Shown one piece after another: positions 62,245-64,000 of a stretch of DNA of 64,000 nt. The notes under the pieces were generated by a model. That model saw only the letters and a list, made by a program, of their open reading frames with translations, had not been told where the DNA came from and made no database searches. This stretch comes from Rhodothermus profundi (GTDB taxonomy: Bacteria > Bacteroidota > Rhodothermia > Rhodothermales > Rhodothermaceae): the NCBI RefSeq assembly GCF_900142415.1, contig NZ_FRAU01000001.1, positions 737,246 through 801,245 on the forward strand, given 5' to 3'. Numbering within the stretch: the first letter of the stretch is position 1; each line of letters opens with the position of its first letter. A program made the position numbers and the translations under genes.

Positions 62245-64000
62245 TCAGTCGATGCGGCGCAGCCGGGCGAACTTGAGCACCAGTTTTTTCTGCCCTACCT
62301 CTGGAAAGAACACAATGGCCCGTGCCTGCTCGCCCTGCCCTTCAAGGGCCAGCACCTTGCCTTCGCCAAACATGGGATGTTCCACATAGGCCCCGGGTAC
62401 AATCTCTCCGACGCCTTCGTCGTACACCACGCGTCGCGTTGCTTCCCGCTGCTGCGAATGGCTCCCCCGAAACCCTGGCGTTCCGGAACGACTTGTCCGA
62501 GAGGACCGATGCTCCACTTCGCCTCTGCGGAAGGGGAGACCTGCCTCGGTCACAATGACGTCGGTGTCCAGCTCTTCCAGAAAGCGGCTGCGCACGCTGG
62601 GCTGCTGTTCGCCGTACCGATAGCGACTGCGCGCGTAGCAGAGAAACAGGTGCCGCTGCGCCCGCGTCACGCCCACGTAAAATAGCCGTCGCTCCTCTTC
62701 CAGATCTTTGCGGTCCTGCGTGGCCTGCGCCAGAGGAAAAAGTCCCTCTTCCAACCCGGTGATGAACACCACCGGAAATTCCAGCCCTTTCGAGGCGTGG
62801 AGCGTCATGAGCGTTACCCGGTTGTCCTCGGGCATCTCGTCCAGATCGGTCAGCAGCGCCACCTCCTGCAGGAAGCCGCTCAGCGTGGCGCTTTCCCCGG
62901 CCATGGTCACATATTCCGCAATGGCGTTCAGCAGCTCCTGCACGTTTTCCCAGCGGGCAAGCGCTTCGGGCGTTCCCTCGCGTCGGAGTTCGTCAAACAG
63001 CCCGCTTTCCTGAAGCAGGGAGCGGGCCAGTTCGTCCACCGGCGTTGACGTCACGCGGGCGGCGTGCCGGGCGATCAGGAAGTGAAACGCCTGCACGGCC
63101 TTCTGCGCACGCGCGGGCAGGCCCACCTCCTCTACCCGTTCAATGGCTTGCCAGAGGCTCAGGCCATGCTGCCGGGCATAGGCCATCAGTGCTTCGAGCG
63201 TGCGCTGCCCGATGCCCCGTGCCGGATAGTTGATGACGCGCTGCAGGCTGGCCGCATCGTGTGGATTGACCAGCAGCCGTAGATAGGCCAGCACGTCTTT
63301 GATTTCCTTGCGCTGGTAGAACGACAGGCCCCCCACTATGCGGTAAGGAATGCCGCCGCGCCGCAGCGCCTCTTCAAGCGAGCGGCTCTGGGCGTTGGTG
63401 CGGTAGAGCACGGCAAAATCGCGAAAAGCGTAGCCGTAGCGCACGTGCAGGTCCCGGATGCGCTGCTCCACCTTCTGGGCTTCGTCGCGCTCCGAAAGCG
63501 CCTCAATGAGCACAATCGGCTCGCCTTCCGGGTTTTCAGTCCAGAGTTGCTTTTCGAGCTGATCCCGGTTGTTTCGGATGATAGCCTCGGCCAGTTTCAG
63601 GATGCGGCGCGTTGAACGGTAGTTCTGTTCCAACCGGATCACCGTGGCGTCCGGGTAGTCGCGTTGAAACGACAGGATGTTGCCGATATCGGCACCCCGG
63701 AAGGCATAGATCGACTGCGCGTCGTCGCCCACCACGCACAGGTTGCGGTGCCCTTCGGCCAGCTTGCGCGCCAGCACGTACTGCGCCCGATTCGTGTCCT
63801 GGTATTCGTCGATGTGCAGGTAGCGCCAGCGTTCCTGGTACTGACGGAGCACGTCAGGACATTGCTCGAACAATTCAATGGGCTTGAGCAGCAGGTCATC
63901 GAAATCAAGCGCATTGGCTTTCCGAAGCGCCTCCTGATAGGGGCCGTACAGCCGGGCGGCTTTTTCCTGCACAGGCGAAGCCACCAGGCGGGCATACGCT
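62245..64000 (-). CDS. UvrD/PcrA-type DNA helicase, C-terminal part (cut by window edge)
   Basis: ATP-dependent 3'-5' DNA helicase for repair and replication restart. The visible 585 codons start in the middle of the protein (AYARLVAS) and continue past the right edge. Motifs seen include a 2A-type NALDFDDLL block, VVGDDAQSIYAFRGAD (motif III area), QNYRSTRRIL (IV), VTLMTLHASKGLEFPVVF (V), and EERRLFYVGVTRAQ (VI). A C-terminal Tudor-like domain (EHPMFGEGKVLAL to the end) is that of PcrA/UvrD proteins, which binds RNA polymerase in some. Motifs I and II lie beyond the window. The first start in view (GTG 63984) is internal and should not be used. Confidence 0.94.
   Translation of the reverse strand, partial: AYARLVASPVQEKAARLYGPYQEALRKANALDFDDLLLKPIELFEQCPDVLRQYQERWRYLHIDEYQDTNRAQYVLARKLAEGHRNLCVVGDDAQSIYAFRGADIGNILSFQRDYPDATVIRLEQNYRSTRRILKLAEAIIRNNRDQLEKQLWTENPEGEPIVLIEALSERDEAQKVEQRIRDLHVRYGYAFRDFAVLYRTNAQSRSLEEALRRGGIPYRIVGGLSFYQRKEIKDVLAYLRLLVNPHDAASLQRVINYPARGIGQRTLEALMAYARQHGLSLWQAIERVEEVGLPARAQKAVQAFHFLIARHAARVTSTPVDELARSLLQESGLFDELRREGTPEALARWENVQELLNAIAEYVTMAGESATLSGFLQEVALLTDLDEMPEDNRVTLMTLHASKGLEFPVVFITGLEEGLFPLAQATQDRKDLEEERRLFYVGVTRAQRHLFLCYARSRYRYGEQQPSVRSRFLEELDTDVIVTEAGLPFRRGEVEHRSSRTSRSGTPGFRGSHSQQREATRRVVYDEGVGEIVPGAYVEHPMFGEGKVLALEGQGEQARAIVFFPEVGQKKLVLKFARLRRID

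Noticed and set aside
1-64000. CRISPR arrays, rRNA operons and complete insertion sequences
   Set aside because: No regularly spaced repeats, no rRNA-like segments and no transposase motif were found on either strand.

Overview
The window reads as chromosomal DNA from a thermophilic Rhodothermales bacterium (Rhodothermota, formerly grouped with Bacteroidetes), most like Rhodothermus. The basis is overall G+C richness, a DUF2480 protein, a secreted repeat protein ending in a type IX secretion (T9SS) sorting domain, a queuine tRNA-ribosyltransferase that lacks the zinc cysteines as I recall for Bacteroidetes-type enzymes, a long IspH, weak or absent Shine-Dalgarno sites in front of many genes, and numerous lipoprotein signals. 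The genus is inferred, not proved.

Layout. 1-7310: a left-reading cluster makes UDP-glucuronate and UDP-xylose (ugd, UDP-xylose synthase), then carries an SLC13 permease and ATP sulfurylase (cut by the window edge, probably fused to APS kinase). A TPR protein and a right-reading GDP-mannose synthase follow. This looks like precursor supply for a possibly sulfated polysaccharide. 7532-14949: a TetR-controlled RND efflux operon (TolC, lipoprotein adaptor, oversized RND pump). 14950-17362: gene-poor stretch with one AT-rich beta-propeller gene that looks acquired. 17363-31375: housekeeping genes (dapF, PhoH, 3-hydroxyacyl-CoA dehydrogenase, panC-panD-WG protein, fumC, DegP, sugar aminotransferase, pyrB, valS), with two small membrane-protein genes and several clear terminators. 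31657-36221: DUF5666/T9SS repeat protein, tRNA-Glu(CTC), a PpiC lipoprotein and a GNAT enzyme. 36218-38577: a lipoprotein with a degenerate alpha/beta-hydrolase active site and a cysteine desulfurase. 38590-55503: a long, almost continuous left-reading series (nudix, napA, napC-like, small membrane protein, heterodimeric ABC exporter with RNase Z between its halves, ArsR regulator, MlaF and MlaD, AI-2E family transporter, YlxR, tgt, ispH, methyltransferase, lipoprotein), opposed by DUF2480 at its end. 55504-64000: a decayed esterase gene, a small membrane protein, a ComEA-like HhH protein, recO, a methyltransferase, a tyrosine recombinase lacking both catalytic arginines, dus, two lipoproteins and the C-terminal part of a UvrD/PcrA helicase.

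The most unusual observations are: the XerC/D-like protein without its two catalytic arginines, preceded by a doubled CGTACG element; the nap locus with a Tat/lipobox NapA, no NapB and a perfect 10-bp inverted repeat over its translation start; the ABC exporter pair split around rnz; the RND pump with an additional multi-helix membrane segment; and the pairing of UDP-sugar synthesis with sulfate activation. No CRISPR array, rRNA or complete insertion sequence was seen.
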